From NCBI GenBank assembly GCA_025060675.1, contig JANXBI010000063.1, positions 48,935 to 112,934 on the forward strand: a stretch of DNA of 64,000 nt. The letters are read 5' to 3'. Origin of the DNA: Candidatus Caldatribacterium sp. GTDB taxonomy: Bacteria; Atribacterota; Atribacteria; Atribacterales; Caldatribacteriaceae. Position numbers and translations under genes: made by a program. Shown here one piece after another: positions 41,803 to 51,044 of the stretch (positions are counted from its first letter, which is position 1; each line of letters starts with the position of its first letter). Below the pieces are notes generated by a model. The model saw nothing but the letters and a program-made list of their open reading frames with translations. It made no database searches and had not been told where the DNA came from.

Positions 41803-42583
41803 GGTGTGTTTGGTTGGTGCAGCGGGGAAAATGGGACGAGAAATTACCCGGGCCTTGGCGAAAGAAAAGGATTTTGTACTTGTGGGAGCTTGTGATATTC
41901 AAGAAGTAGGGAAGGACGTGGGGGTTCTGGCAGGTACTGCTCCCTTTGGTGTTCTGATTGAGGAGGGGCTTGAAGAGGTGCTCGGGAAAACTTCACCTCA
42001 AGTGGTTTGCGACTTCACCCACGCAGATGCTTTACGGAAGAATTTTCCGATCTTTGTCAAACACCGAGTAGCTATGGTTATTGGAACAACGGGACTTGCT
42101 TCGCATGAAATAGAGGCAATGCGTCGTGAAGTCGAGAAAGAAGGTCTTGGGTGCGTTATCGCTCCAAATTTTGCCCTAGGAGCGGTACTTATGATGCACT
42201 TTGCTCGTATTGCTGCTCAGTTCTTCCCTGCTGCCGAAGTTATTGAGTACCACCATCCACAGAAAAAAGATGCTCCCTCGGGAACGGCCCTTAAAACGAT
42301 TGAGAGCATGTGCTTTGGAGACCGTTCCCTTGTCGAGGGCAAAGAACTTGTCACTGGGGCACGTGGGGGAATGTACCAAGGAGTACGAGTGCACAGTGTA
42401 CGACTTCCTGGTTTTGTCGCCCACCAAGAGGTCATCTTTGGGGGGGAAGGTGAGATTCTCACTATTCGCCACGACTCTTTGAGCCGTTCGTCCTTTATGC
42501 CGGGGATTATCATGGCACTTCGAAGAGTCTGTACCGAACCGCGGTTCTACTATGGTCTTGAGAGTATCTTGAACTTGGCGTAG
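41795..42583 (+). CDS. dapB: 4-hydroxy-tetrahydrodipicolinate reductase
   Basis: A 262-aa NAD(P)H-dependent reductase. Motifs: VGAAGKMGREI, DFTHADA, GTTGL and EYHHPQKKDAPSGTA (active site His pair and Lys). ATG 41795, preceded by GAGGAGGT, overlaps the lysA stop by 8 bases. Confidence 0.96.
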   Translation: MIRVCLVGAAGKMGREITRALAKEKDFVLVGACDIQEVGKDVGVLAGTAPFGVLIEEGLEEVLGKTSPQVVCDFTHADALRKNFPIFVKHRVAMVIGTTGLASHEIEAMRREVEKEGLGCVIAPNFALGAVLMMHFARIAAQFFPAAEVIEYHHPQKKDAPSGTALKTIESMCFGDRSLVEGKELVTGARGGMYQGVRVHSVRLPGFVAHQEVIFGGEGEILTIRHDSLSRSSFMPGIIMALRRVCTEPRFYYGLESILNLA

Positions 42584-42594
42584 AGGGGTTCACT

Positions 42595-43455
42595 ATGCGC
42601 TTTGTGAAAATGCATGGTTTGGGGAACGATTTCTTGCTCTGTACCAAAGAAATGGTACAATCTCTCCCTCTTTCTCCCCTCCTCGTCCGCAAGCTCTGCG
42701 ATCGGCATTTTGGTATTGGTGCTGATGGCATCATTGAGGTTTTGCCCTCAGAGGTTGCCGATGTACGGATGCGTATCTGGAATGCCGATGGGAGCGAAGC
42801 GGAAATGTGTGGCAACGGTGTCCGTTGTCTTGCAAAGTTCGTTTTTGAACGGGGAATTGTTTCCAAAGACGTATTCCAGGTGGAGACAAAAGCTGGAATT
42901 ATTACCCCTAGGGTTTTTCAGGAGAATGGACGTGTTGTGCGCATTGCCGTCGATATGGGAGAACCATCCTTTATGCCTTCAGTAATTCCTATGCGCGTTG
43001 ATCAGAAAGAAGCGCTCTTTGTTCCCATAGTGGTAGAGGATCGAGAATTTGTTGTCACTGGAGTTTCTCTGGGAAACCCTCATGCGGTGATCTTTGAGCT
43101 TCCTGAGAATTGGAAGCATTATGGCCCTCTTATCGAGCATCATCCCTTTTTTCCTCACCGGACAAATGTGGAATTTGTCCAAGTGATAAGCCCAAAAACC
43201 ATTAATGTTGTGGTTTGGGAGCGGGGTGTAGGCGCGACACTTGCCTGTGGCACCGGGGCCTGTGCAGCGGTAGCGGCAGGAGTGGCGCGGGGAATCCTTG
43301 ATCGGAGAGTTTGTGTTCGGCTCCCGGGAGGGGAGCTTTTTGTGGTGTGGGAAGCGAGTACCAACCATATATACCTTGAAGGACCAGCGGAGGAAGTGTG
43401 TACGTGTACGCTTGCGGAGGAGGCGATGCAAAAGTGGATGTTGCTCAGAGAGTGA
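42595..43455 (+). CDS. dapF: Diaminopimelate epimerase
   Basis: A 286-aa cofactor-free racemase converting LL- to meso-diaminopimelate. Two catalytic Cys: EMCGNGVRC near 79 and LACGTGACA near 220; start MHGLGNDF after three residues. The 3' end overlaps dapL by 22 bases. LL-DAP from DapL is its substrate. Confidence 0.96.
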   Translation: MRFVKMHGLGNDFLLCTKEMVQSLPLSPLLVRKLCDRHFGIGADGIIEVLPSEVADVRMRIWNADGSEAEMCGNGVRCLAKFVFERGIVSKDVFQVETKAGIITPRVFQENGRVVRIAVDMGEPSFMPSVIPMRVDQKEALFVPIVVEDREFVVTGVSLGNPHAVIFELPENWKHYGPLIEHHPFFPHRTNVEFVQVISPKTINVVVWERGVGATLACGTGACAAVAAGVARGILDRRVCVRLPGGELFVVWEASTNHIYLEGPAEEVCTCTLAEEAMQKWMLLRE

Positions 43456-44597
43456 AGAACCTCCCTCCTTATCTCTTTGCTGAGATCGAGCGCAAAATCG
43501 TGAAAGCAAGAGAGGAGGGTAAGGACATTATTGATCTTGGTATAGGTGATCCAGATCTTCCGACTCCGGATTTTCTTGTGGAGCGGATGTGCCGAGAAGT
43601 TCAAAACCCTGAAAACCATCGATATCCATCGTATAGAGGTCTTGGAGCCTTTCGAGAGGCTGTTGCTTTGTGGTACAAAAAACGGTTTGGAGTGGATCTT
43701 GATCCTGAAAAAGAGGTTGTTGCTCTCATTGGCTCAAAGGAGGGAATCGCCCATTTCCCCTGGTGTGTGGTCGATCCGGGAGATTTAGTTCTTGCTAGCG
43801 ATCCAGGGTATCCGGTATACAAGATTGGAACCATGCTTGCTGGTGGTATTCCTCTACCTCTTCCTCTTCTTCCGCAGAATGATTTTCTCCCTGATTTCTC
43901 TTCTTTCCCTGGAGATTTTCTTGAACGAGTGAAGCTCGTGTTCTTGAACTATCCCAACAATCCGACCTCTCGTACAGCGACCATTGCGTTCTTTCGAGAA
44001 ATTGTTCAGCTAGCCCATCGGTTTGGGTTTATTCTTGCCCATGATCTTGCGTACTCTGAAATCAGCTTCGATGGGTATAGAGCCCCTTCAATCCTTGAGG
44101 TCGAAGGGGCAAAAGAAGTGGCTATCGAATTCCATTCTCTTTCAAAAATGTGTAACATGACGGGTTGGAGAATTGGTTTTGCAGTGGGGAACGCGGAACT
44201 TATTGGCGCTTTGGGGAGGATAAAAACGAATATCGATTCGGGCATCTTCAACGCTATCCAGTGGGTAGGCGTGGAAGCTCTAAAACGAGTAGAAGAGGTG
44301 TTGGAAAAGATTCTGCCCGTATACACCAAGCGGCGGAATCTTGTAGTGGAAACGTTCCAGAGATTAGGCTTCGATCTCCCTTATCCAAAAGCTACGTTTT
44401 ACGTCTGGATTCCGGTTCCTTCGGGCTTTACTTCTATGAGCTTTGCGGAATACATTCTTGATCGGGCTCAAGTTGTAGTGACTCCGGGAGTAGGATTCGG
44501 AAAGTATGGTGAAGGATTCGTGCGCGTTTCATTAACAACTCCTTCGGAAAGGTTGCAAGAGGCTATGGAACGAATAGAGCATGCCTTGGGTGGGTGA
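43434..44597 (+). CDS. dapL: LL-diaminopimelate aminotransferase (DapL type)
   Basis: A 387-aa fold-type-I aminotransferase. N-terminus LPPYLFAEIERK and IIDLGIGDPDLPTP are typical of DapL, which converts tetrahydrodipicolinate to LL-diaminopimelate in one step. PLP Lys lies in FHSLSKMCNMTGWRIGF, near residue 237. Start GTG 43434 has GGAGGAGG 10 bases upstream inside dapF; GTG 43398 is possible. The dapD/C/E or dapH genes are absent here, in keeping with this route. Confidence 0.9.
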   Translation: MDVAQRVKNLPPYLFAEIERKIVKAREEGKDIIDLGIGDPDLPTPDFLVERMCREVQNPENHRYPSYRGLGAFREAVALWYKKRFGVDLDPEKEVVALIGSKEGIAHFPWCVVDPGDLVLASDPGYPVYKIGTMLAGGIPLPLPLLPQNDFLPDFSSFPGDFLERVKLVFLNYPNNPTSRTATIAFFREIVQLAHRFGFILAHDLAYSEISFDGYRAPSILEVEGAKEVAIEFHSLSKMCNMTGWRIGFAVGNAELIGALGRIKTNIDSGIFNAIQWVGVEALKRVEEVLEKILPVYTKRRNLVVETFQRLGFDLPYPKATFYVWIPVPSGFTSMSFAEYILDRAQVVVTPGVGFGKYGEGFVRVSLTTPSERLQEAMERIEHALGG

Positions 44598-44601
44598 GAT
44601 C

Positions 44602-45828
44602 ATGCGTATTATTGTTCAGAAATTCGGCGGTACTTCGGTTCACACGCGGGAACTTCGAGAGAAAGCAGCAGCAAAAGTGAAGGAAGCCTGGGAAGAAGGC
44701 TTTGCACCGGTAGTTGTAGTTTCCGCCATGGGGAGAAAAGGAGCTCCTTACGCTACTGACACTCTTATTGCGCTTGCTCAAGAGGAGTTCCCCGAAGTCG
44801 ATGCCCGTAACCTCGATCTCCTGCTCTCCTGTGGTGAGATTATCTCTTCCGTTATCATGGTTCAGACCCTCCGCCGCGTTGGTCTTCGAGGCATTGCTCT
44901 TACCGGGGGGCAAGCGGGAATAGTAACCAATGGGGTTTTTGGAGATGCAACGGTTATACGGGTTGAACCGGAGCGAATTCGAAAGTACCTCGAAAACGGA
45001 TATGTGGTAGTTGTGGCTGGTTTTCAAGGGATGACCGAGGATGGAGAAATTACTACTCTTGGGCGAGGAGGGAGCGATACCACAGCTGTTGTTCTTGGTG
45101 TTGCTCTGCAGGCAGACTATGTGGACATATTTACCGATGTGGAAGGTGTCATGACTGCAGATCCACGTATTGTTCCTGAAGCGCAGATTCTCAAGGGACT
45201 TACGTATACAGAGGCTGCAGAAATTGTTCAGCAGGGAGCTAAGGTTATCCATCACAAGGCCATGGATATTGCACGGGAGTACCGTATTCCTATTCGAGTG
45301 CGGAGTCTCAGCGATGAGAGTAAAGGGACCCTTATCTGCGACATCCAGACTTTAGTTCGTGAAGGATTGCGTGTCTTCTCCCATGAAAGACCTGTGTATA
45401 GTATCGCGTACCGTAAAGGTTTGACCCAGTTTCGGGTGGATTTTGGGAGCAATCCTGAGAGGAAGCTCCAGATGTTTCAAGTCCTTGCTGCACACGGGGT
45501 GAGTATTGACCTCATTAACCTTTTCCCTGAGCGTGCCGCGTTTGTTGTGGATGAAAGGGTAGGAGAAAAAGTCAAGACTATCCTCTCACGGGAGGATTTT
45601 GTGTTTGAGATGAAGTCTCCCTGTGCGAAGGTTTCTCTTGTAGGTTCAGGGATGGCAGATCGTCCAGGAGTTATGGCGCAGGTTGTGGAGGCCTTAAGGG
45701 AAGCCGAAGTCGAAATTTTTCAGACTAGTGACTCTCATGTTACCATTTCTTGTCTCGTGGATGAGAAAGACATGGAACGGGCCATCCGGGTACTACACCG
45801 CAAATTTCAGCTTGATGAACTCTGTTGA
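44602..45828 (+). CDS. lysC: Aspartate kinase (monofunctional, two ACT domains)
   Basis: A 408-aa kinase for the first step of the aspartate pathway. Kinase domain 1-250 (QKFGGTSV, TLGRGGSDTTAV, TDVEGVMTADPR), then two ACT regulatory domains (about 265-400), so lysine/threonine feedback is likely. ATG 44602 is chosen for the RIIVQKFGGTS start; the ribosome site is weak (GGGTGAG). There is no homoserine dehydrogenase fusion. Confidence 0.95.
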   Translation: MRIIVQKFGGTSVHTRELREKAAAKVKEAWEEGFAPVVVVSAMGRKGAPYATDTLIALAQEEFPEVDARNLDLLLSCGEIISSVIMVQTLRRVGLRGIALTGGQAGIVTNGVFGDATVIRVEPERIRKYLENGYVVVVAGFQGMTEDGEITTLGRGGSDTTAVVLGVALQADYVDIFTDVEGVMTADPRIVPEAQILKGLTYTEAAEIVQQGAKVIHHKAMDIAREYRIPIRVRSLSDESKGTLICDIQTLVREGLRVFSHERPVYSIAYRKGLTQFRVDFGSNPERKLQMFQVLAAHGVSIDLINLFPERAAFVVDERVGEKVKTILSREDFVFEMKSPCAKVSLVGSGMADRPGVMAQVVEALREAEVEIFQTSDSHVTISCLVDEKDMERAIRVLHRKFQLDELC

Positions 45829-45840
45829 GGGAGGGAAAGT

Positions 45841-46737
45841 ATGGGAGCGTATTTCGGTCGCGTTGTAACGGCGGTGGTCACCCCTTTTGATGAGCGGGGA
45901 GAGATTAACGAGGAGGTTTTTCGTCGGCTTCTTCGGTTTCTCGTTGAGAATGGCTCTGACGGAGTTGTCGTTGCCGGTACAACTGGAGAGGCTCCAACTC
46001 TCTCGGAAGAAGAAAAGCTTCGACTCTTTGATGTTGCTCTTGAGGAGGTTGGAGACATAGCAAAGGTCGTTGCAGGAACGTGTACGTACAACACAAAGGA
46101 ATCAATACGTCTCTCGAAGGAAGCCGAAAAGCTTGGGGTTCATGGAATCCTTGCTGTTGCTCCATACTACAATCGTCCACCACAGCATGGTCTTTACCAG
46201 CACTTTCGAGCTATTGCTGAGGCGGTTAGTCTGCCTATTATGTTGTACAACATTCCTTCCCGTACCGGAGTGAATGTTGAACCAGAAACTGTAGCTCGTT
46301 TAGCGGAGCTTAAAAATGTGGTCGCGCTGAAAGAAGCCTCTGGAAACCCTGACCAAATCTCTCGTCTTGTTTCACTCCTTCCGGAAGAGTTTGCCCTGTA
46401 TAGCGGTGACGACAACATGACTCTCGTTGTGCTTGCTCTTGGAGGTGTAGGAGTTGTCAGCGTAGCCTCTCACCTTGTGGGGCAGGACATCAAGCGAATG
46501 ATCCTTGCTTTTGAGAGAGGAGAAGTCAAAGAAGCCCGAGCTATTCACTTACGTCTTTACCCCCTTTTCCGAGCCCTTTTTCTCTCTACGAATCCTATTC
46601 CTATCAAGCGGGCCCTTCAGCTTTTGGGTTTCGAGGTAGGAGAAGCTCGACCTCCACTGTGTGCTCTCGAACGAGAAAAGGAAGAGAAACTCGTTGAAAC
46701 CATGCGCCAGCTCGGTCTTATTCCGGCGTACGTTTGA
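45841..46737 (+). CDS. dapA: 4-hydroxy-tetrahydrodipicolinate synthase
   Basis: A 298-aa aldolase-type enzyme condensing pyruvate and aspartate semialdehyde. VVAGTTGEAPTLS, APYYNRPPQHGLYQHF, LYNIPSRTGVN and the Schiff-base Lys in VALKEASGN near 162. GAGGGAGG precedes ATG. Last gene of the lysine operon; asd is not present in the window. Confidence 0.96.
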   Translation: MGAYFGRVVTAVVTPFDERGEINEEVFRRLLRFLVENGSDGVVVAGTTGEAPTLSEEEKLRLFDVALEEVGDIAKVVAGTCTYNTKESIRLSKEAEKLGVHGILAVAPYYNRPPQHGLYQHFRAIAEAVSLPIMLYNIPSRTGVNVEPETVARLAELKNVVALKEASGNPDQISRLVSLLPEEFALYSGDDNMTLVVLALGGVGVVSVASHLVGQDIKRMILAFERGEVKEARAIHLRLYPLFRALFLSTNPIPIKRALQLLGFEVGEARPPLCALEREKEEKLVETMRQLGLIPAYV

Positions 46738-46764
46738 CTGTGAGAAGGAAGTTGATGCTGTAGT
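46734..46764 (+). promoter_or_regulatory. Weak candidate promoter of the arginine operon
   Basis: TTGACT (46734-46739), 19-base spacer, TGTAGT (46759-46764) preceded by TGC, in the 46-base gap before argC. Spacing and -10 are poor; listed because a new pathway operon begins here. Confidence 0.25.
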
Positions 46765-46783
46765 TTCAGAGGAGTGAACCTGC

Positions 46784-47815
46784 GTGATACGGGTAGGAAT
46801 CCTTGGAGGTACGGGATATACTGGCCTCGAGCTCCTGCGAATTCTTGCTGGACATCCTGAAGTCGAGATTCAATGGATTCACAGCGAACGTTTTGCCCGA
46901 ATCCCCCTTGAGGAGTACTGTCCAGCCTGGAGAAAACGGAAGGACCTTGTCATCTCTGGTCAAGAAGTCTTTGATCGGGTAGATGAGGTCGACGTGGTGT
47001 TTGTGGCGCTTCCTCACGGAGTAGCAATGGAACACATCCCTAGGATCCTTGGAAAAACCAGGGTCATAGACCTCAGTGCCGATTTTCGACTCCAAGACCC
47101 TATAGCTTACGAGACATGGTATAAGATCCCTCACAAAGCTCCAGATCTCTTGCCGCAGGCTGTGTATGGTATTCCCGAAATCTACAGGACACGCATCCAG
47201 GGTGCGTGTCTTGTGGCTAATCCGGGATGTTATCCTACCTCAGTCGTTATCCCTCTTTTTCCCTTCGTGCAACGGAGGCTTCTTGAATCCCCAATTATCG
47301 TGGACAGTAAATCGGGAGTCTCGGGTGCTGGAAGAAAGGCGAGTGAAGAGCTTCACTTTTGTGAGGTAAACGAGAATTGTAAGGCTTATGGTGTGGGCAT
47401 CCACCGTCACACCCCTGAGATTACAGAACAGCTCTCTTCTTTAGGAAAGGAAGAGTACCGTGTCATTTTTGTCCCCCATCTCCTTCCCCTAAAACGGGGT
47501 ATTGTGAGTACTATCTACGCAACGCTTCGGAAAGACGTCTCGGAAGAGGAACTCCTGTCCATTTGGGAGGAAACGTTTGCGGAAGAACCCTGGGTTCGGG
47601 TGCTTCCGAAAGGGTATTTTCCGGAGCTTAAATGGGTAATAGGTTCAAACTTCATAGACATTGGCTTGCGCAAGGTGGGGATAAACACCCTTGTCGTTAT
47701 TGCGGCTATCGATAATTTGACAAAGGGTGCCTCTGGACAAGCAGTACAGAACCTTAACATTATGTTTGGTATCGATGAAAGAATTGGTCTTCCAACTGGG
47801 GTTCTCTACCCGTGA
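46784..47815 (+). CDS. argC: N-acetyl-gamma-glutamyl-phosphate reductase
   Basis: A 343-aa NADPH-dependent reductase, third arginine step. Nucleotide loop GILGGTGYTGLELLR, catalytic Cys in VANPGCYPTS near 145, and HRHTPEI. GTG start with AGAGGAGTG upstream. First gene of argC-J-B-D-G-H. Confidence 0.96.
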   Translation: MIRVGILGGTGYTGLELLRILAGHPEVEIQWIHSERFARIPLEEYCPAWRKRKDLVISGQEVFDRVDEVDVVFVALPHGVAMEHIPRILGKTRVIDLSADFRLQDPIAYETWYKIPHKAPDLLPQAVYGIPEIYRTRIQGACLVANPGCYPTSVVIPLFPFVQRRLLESPIIVDSKSGVSGAGRKASEELHFCEVNENCKAYGVGIHRHTPEITEQLSSLGKEEYRVIFVPHLLPLKRGIVSTIYATLRKDVSEEELLSIWEETFAEEPWVRVLPKGYFPELKWVIGSNFIDIGLRKVGINTLVVIAAIDNLTKGASGQAVQNLNIMFGIDERIGLPTGVLYP

Positions 47816-47827
47816 GGAGGTCGGAAT

Positions 47828-49033
47828 GTGTTCCGTGTGCTTGAGGGAGGACTAGACGTTGTCTTGGGATTTTCATCTCTTGGTGTTCACTGTGGCATAA
47901 AGGAAAACAAGAACGATCTTGCGGTTATTCTCTCGGAAGTACCTGCAGTGGCGGCAGGAATGTTCACGCGTAATGAGATCAAAGCTGCACCGGTACTCGT
48001 GACCAAAAGACATCTTGAGAAGAACGGCTCTTTGCAACTCATCGTTGCAAATAGCGGTGTGGCTAATGCATGCACGGGAAAGAGGGGAGAGGAAGATGCA
48101 GAATGGGTAGCAGAAAGAGCTGCCTTCTATTTTGGTTTACAAGATCGGTCTCTCGTTGCTGTGGCTTCTACAGGAGTTATTGGCGAGTTCCTACCCCTTG
48201 AGAAAATTGACAAGGGTCTGCAGCACCTTGCCTCTCTCTTGCCAGGGCAAAAGTCAAGTAGGGAGACCGCAAAAGCTATTATGACGACTGATACTTTCCC
48301 GAAAGAAAGGGCAGTAGCTCTTTCCTTCGGAGGACGCACTGTGCATCTTGCAGGTATTGCGAAGGGAGCCGGGATGATTCGACCAAATCTTGCCACTATG
48401 CTTTCTTTTCTCATCACTGACGCCTCTATTTGCCGTGAGGATCTCGAACTTATGCTCCGTGAGGCTGTGGATCGAAGTTTTCACCACGTCACTGTTGATG
48501 GAGACACCAGTACAAACGACATGGTGCTCCTTCTTGCGAATGGTACCAGTGGGGTAGTTCTCAAGGATGAGGCCTCGATTAAGCTCTTTCGAGAGGCTTT
48601 ATGCTTTGTTTGCGAAGAGCTTGCGAAAGATCTTGCGCGGGATGGAGAGGGAGCAACAAAGTTTGTGATCGTAAAGGTGAAGGGGGCAAGAAGTGAGGAA
48701 GAAGCGCGACGTTGCGCCTTTACGGTTGCCGAATCCCCTCTTGTGAAAACAGCGCTTTTTGGCGAGGACCCTAACTGGGGTCGGATTATGGCCGCCTTGG
48801 GCCGAAGTGGTGTCCCCCTCGATCCAGCGAAAATCAACGTTACTCTGAACAATGTTCCCTGTGTACAAGATGGGATGCGAGTCCAGGGTGTTTCGCGAGA
48901 AATCCTAAAAAAAGCTATGGAATCAAAAGAAATTGCTATTTGTATTGACCTTAGGTTAGGAAATGCTTCCTTTGAGGTGTGGACTTGTGATTTTTCTTTA
49001 GAATACGTACGCATAAATAGTCACTACAGTTGA
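47828..49033 (+). CDS. argJ: Ornithine acetyltransferase ArgJ
   Basis: A 401-aa self-processing enzyme that moves acetyl from N-acetylornithine to glutamate, closing the acetyl cycle. The autocleavage Thr lies in LATMLSFLIT near 196, preceded by GAGMIRPN. NVTLNNVPCVQDG-like C-terminus is typical. Whether it can also use acetyl-CoA cannot be told from sequence. GTG start with TGAGGAGG upstream. Confidence 0.95.
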   Translation: MFRVLEGGLDVVLGFSSLGVHCGIKENKNDLAVILSEVPAVAAGMFTRNEIKAAPVLVTKRHLEKNGSLQLIVANSGVANACTGKRGEEDAEWVAERAAFYFGLQDRSLVAVASTGVIGEFLPLEKIDKGLQHLASLLPGQKSSRETAKAIMTTDTFPKERAVALSFGGRTVHLAGIAKGAGMIRPNLATMLSFLITDASICREDLELMLREAVDRSFHHVTVDGDTSTNDMVLLLANGTSGVVLKDEASIKLFREALCFVCEELAKDLARDGEGATKFVIVKVKGARSEEEARRCAFTVAESPLVKTALFGEDPNWGRIMAALGRSGVPLDPAKINVTLNNVPCVQDGMRVQGVSREILKKAMESKEIAICIDLRLGNASFEVWTCDFSLEYVRINSHYS

Positions 49034-49051
49034 AGGGGAGTGGGGAACTCT

Positions 49052-49849
49052 GTGAAATTCGTTTTGAAGGTCAGTGGAAAACTTCTCACCGCGGAGGAGG
49101 TAATCCTTCCCGAGGCGGTGAAAGTGCTTACTGAAAAAGGTGCAAAGGTTGTTATAGTCCATGGAGGAGGGCCGCAGCTGACGGCAATGTTGCAAAAGCT
49201 TGGGAAAGTACCACAGTTCGTAGACGGGTTACGAGTCACCCCAAAGGAAGAAATGGAGATTGTCGAGATGGTTCTCAGTGGCTTTCTCAATAAAATGCTT
49301 GTGGGAACGTTTTTACGCCATGGTGTTCCCGCTTGTGGTATTAGTGGAAGGGATGCTTTTTTCCTCCAAGGCCAGCGATACGTCCTTAAAAAGGATGGAC
49401 ATGAAATCGATCTTGGACAGGTCGGAGACGTGACACGGGTGGATACGCGAATTCTCTTTACCCTTTGGGAGAGTGGATTTGTGCCGATTGTATCCCCTGT
49501 GTGTGGAGACGGCTCATGGGAAGCTCTTAATGTGAATGCCGACTGGGTTGCAGCCCATATTGCCCGTGCATTGCGGGCTGATTATTTACTTCTTTTCTCA
49601 GATGTTCCAGGGGTACTGCGGGATCCGGAAAATCGTGATACCCTTCTTGAAACGCTGACACTGAAGGAGATGGAAGACCTTCTCGCAAAAGGTACAGTTC
49701 GAGGTGGTATGGTTCCGAAGCTTCAGGTGCTCTTTCAATTCCTTCGCGGAAGCGTTCGCGAAGTGTTTATCAGCGAAGGAAGCGAGGTTGTGCATCTCCC
49801 AGCGCTTTGCGAAGGGGGACGAATTCATGGCACCCGAATCATTCTCTGA
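49052..49849 (+). CDS. argB: Acetylglutamate kinase
   Basis: A 265-aa amino-acid kinase, second arginine step. VIVHGGGPQLT, RVTPKEEMEIVEMVLSG and NVNADWVAAHIA are typical; the first glycine pair is VSGK instead of the common GG. There is no N-terminal helix of the arginine-sensitive type. GTG 49052 is chosen since the AAGGGGAG site is too close to GTG 49040. It overlaps argD by 23 bases. Confidence 0.93.
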   Translation: MKFVLKVSGKLLTAEEVILPEAVKVLTEKGAKVVIVHGGGPQLTAMLQKLGKVPQFVDGLRVTPKEEMEIVEMVLSGFLNKMLVGTFLRHGVPACGISGRDAFFLQGQRYVLKKDGHEIDLGQVGDVTRVDTRILFTLWESGFVPIVSPVCGDGSWEALNVNADWVAAHIARALRADYLLLFSDVPGVLRDPENRDTLLETLTLKEMEDLLAKGTVRGGMVPKLQVLFQFLRGSVREVFISEGSEVVHLPALCEGGRIHGTRIIL

Positions 49850-51029
49850 ATACATCATTGCAAAAGAAGCCCGTTATTTCCTCGGAACGTACCAGAGAAT
49901 GCCAGCGGTTTTTGTGAGGGGTGAGGGTACATACCTCTTTGATCCCGAGGGTAATGCGTACCTCGACCTTTTGAGTGGTATTTCGGTCAACCTTTTGGGG
50001 TACGGTTACGGGCCCCTCAAGGAAGCGATTCACGCTGAAGTGGAACGCGTCATGCACACCTCGAATCTCTTCTATAACGTGCCTCAGGTTGAGCTTGCTG
50101 AAAAACTTGTTCGCCATTCTGGTTTTGCAAGGGTCTTTTTTGTCAACAGCGGTGCTGAAGCGAATGAAGTAGCCCTTAAAATGGCGAGGTTCTATGGGAA
50201 ACGAAAATACGGGAACCGTTACGCTTACATTTCCTTTCGCCGATCATTCCACGGGAGAACGCTTTTGACCCTTGGAGTGACCGGACAAGAAAAGTTCCAC
50301 AGAGATCTCGATCCTTTCCCCCCAGGAATTTTCTTTGGAGACCTCAACGATGTCGAAAGCGTCTGGAAAGTTCTCTCTGGAGAAGTTTGTGCAATCATCG
50401 TAGAACCTATACAAGGAGAAGGAGGGATCTACCCTTGTACCCCCGAATTTCTCGTTGAACTCCGCAGGATTTGCGACGAACGAGATATCCTCCTTATTTT
50501 TGATGAAGTTCAATGCGGCATGGGTCGAGTAGGAACACTCTTTGCTTTTCAACATTTTGGTGTTCGCCCAGATATCGTGACTTTAGCCAAGGGCCTGGGA
50601 GGAGGGTTGCCTATTGGTGCTGTCTTGGTAAACGAAAAGATTGTGGAGATTACCTATCGAGGTGATCACGGGAGTACCTTTGGTGGAAACCCAGTAGCTG
50701 CCCGAAGTGCTTGTGTTGTAGTGGATACGGTGTCACAAGATGAGTTTTTGCGTTCCGTTCGTCGGAAGGGGGAGCTCCTCAAAAAGCGTCTTCAATCCAT
50801 ACAATCTTCCTTTCCAGAAAAAGTAAAAGAGGTTCGTGGTCTTGGTCTCATGTGGGGGCTTGAGGTACCCAAGAGGGCAAAAGAGGTAGCGAAAGAAATG
50901 TTTGCGCGAAAAGTCCTTGTGAATGCTTGTAACGAAGACACTATTCGTTTCCTCCCCCCTCTTGTGATTTCTGAGGAGGACCTTCACCGGGGAATGGACG
51001 TCCTGCAAGAAGTCCTCGTGGGTCTTTGA
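49827..51029 (+). CDS. argD: Acetylornithine aminotransferase
   Basis: A 400-aa class III aminotransferase making N-acetylornithine. VNSGAEANEVALKMAR, FDEVQCGMGRVG, PLP Lys in TLAKGLGGGLPIG near 252, and HGSTFGGNPVA. ATG 49827 has AAGGGGGAC upstream and lies in the argB 3' end. Confidence 0.95.
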   Translation: MAPESFSEYIIAKEARYFLGTYQRMPAVFVRGEGTYLFDPEGNAYLDLLSGISVNLLGYGYGPLKEAIHAEVERVMHTSNLFYNVPQVELAEKLVRHSGFARVFFVNSGAEANEVALKMARFYGKRKYGNRYAYISFRRSFHGRTLLTLGVTGQEKFHRDLDPFPPGIFFGDLNDVESVWKVLSGEVCAIIVEPIQGEGGIYPCTPEFLVELRRICDERDILLIFDEVQCGMGRVGTLFAFQHFGVRPDIVTLAKGLGGGLPIGAVLVNEKIVEITYRGDHGSTFGGNPVAARSACVVVDTVSQDEFLRSVRRKGELLKKRLQSIQSSFPEKVKEVRGLGLMWGLEVPKRAKEVAKEMFARKVLVNACNEDTIRFLPPLVISEEDLHRGMDVLQEVLVGL

Positions 51030-51044
51030 AAGGAGGTTAACAAA

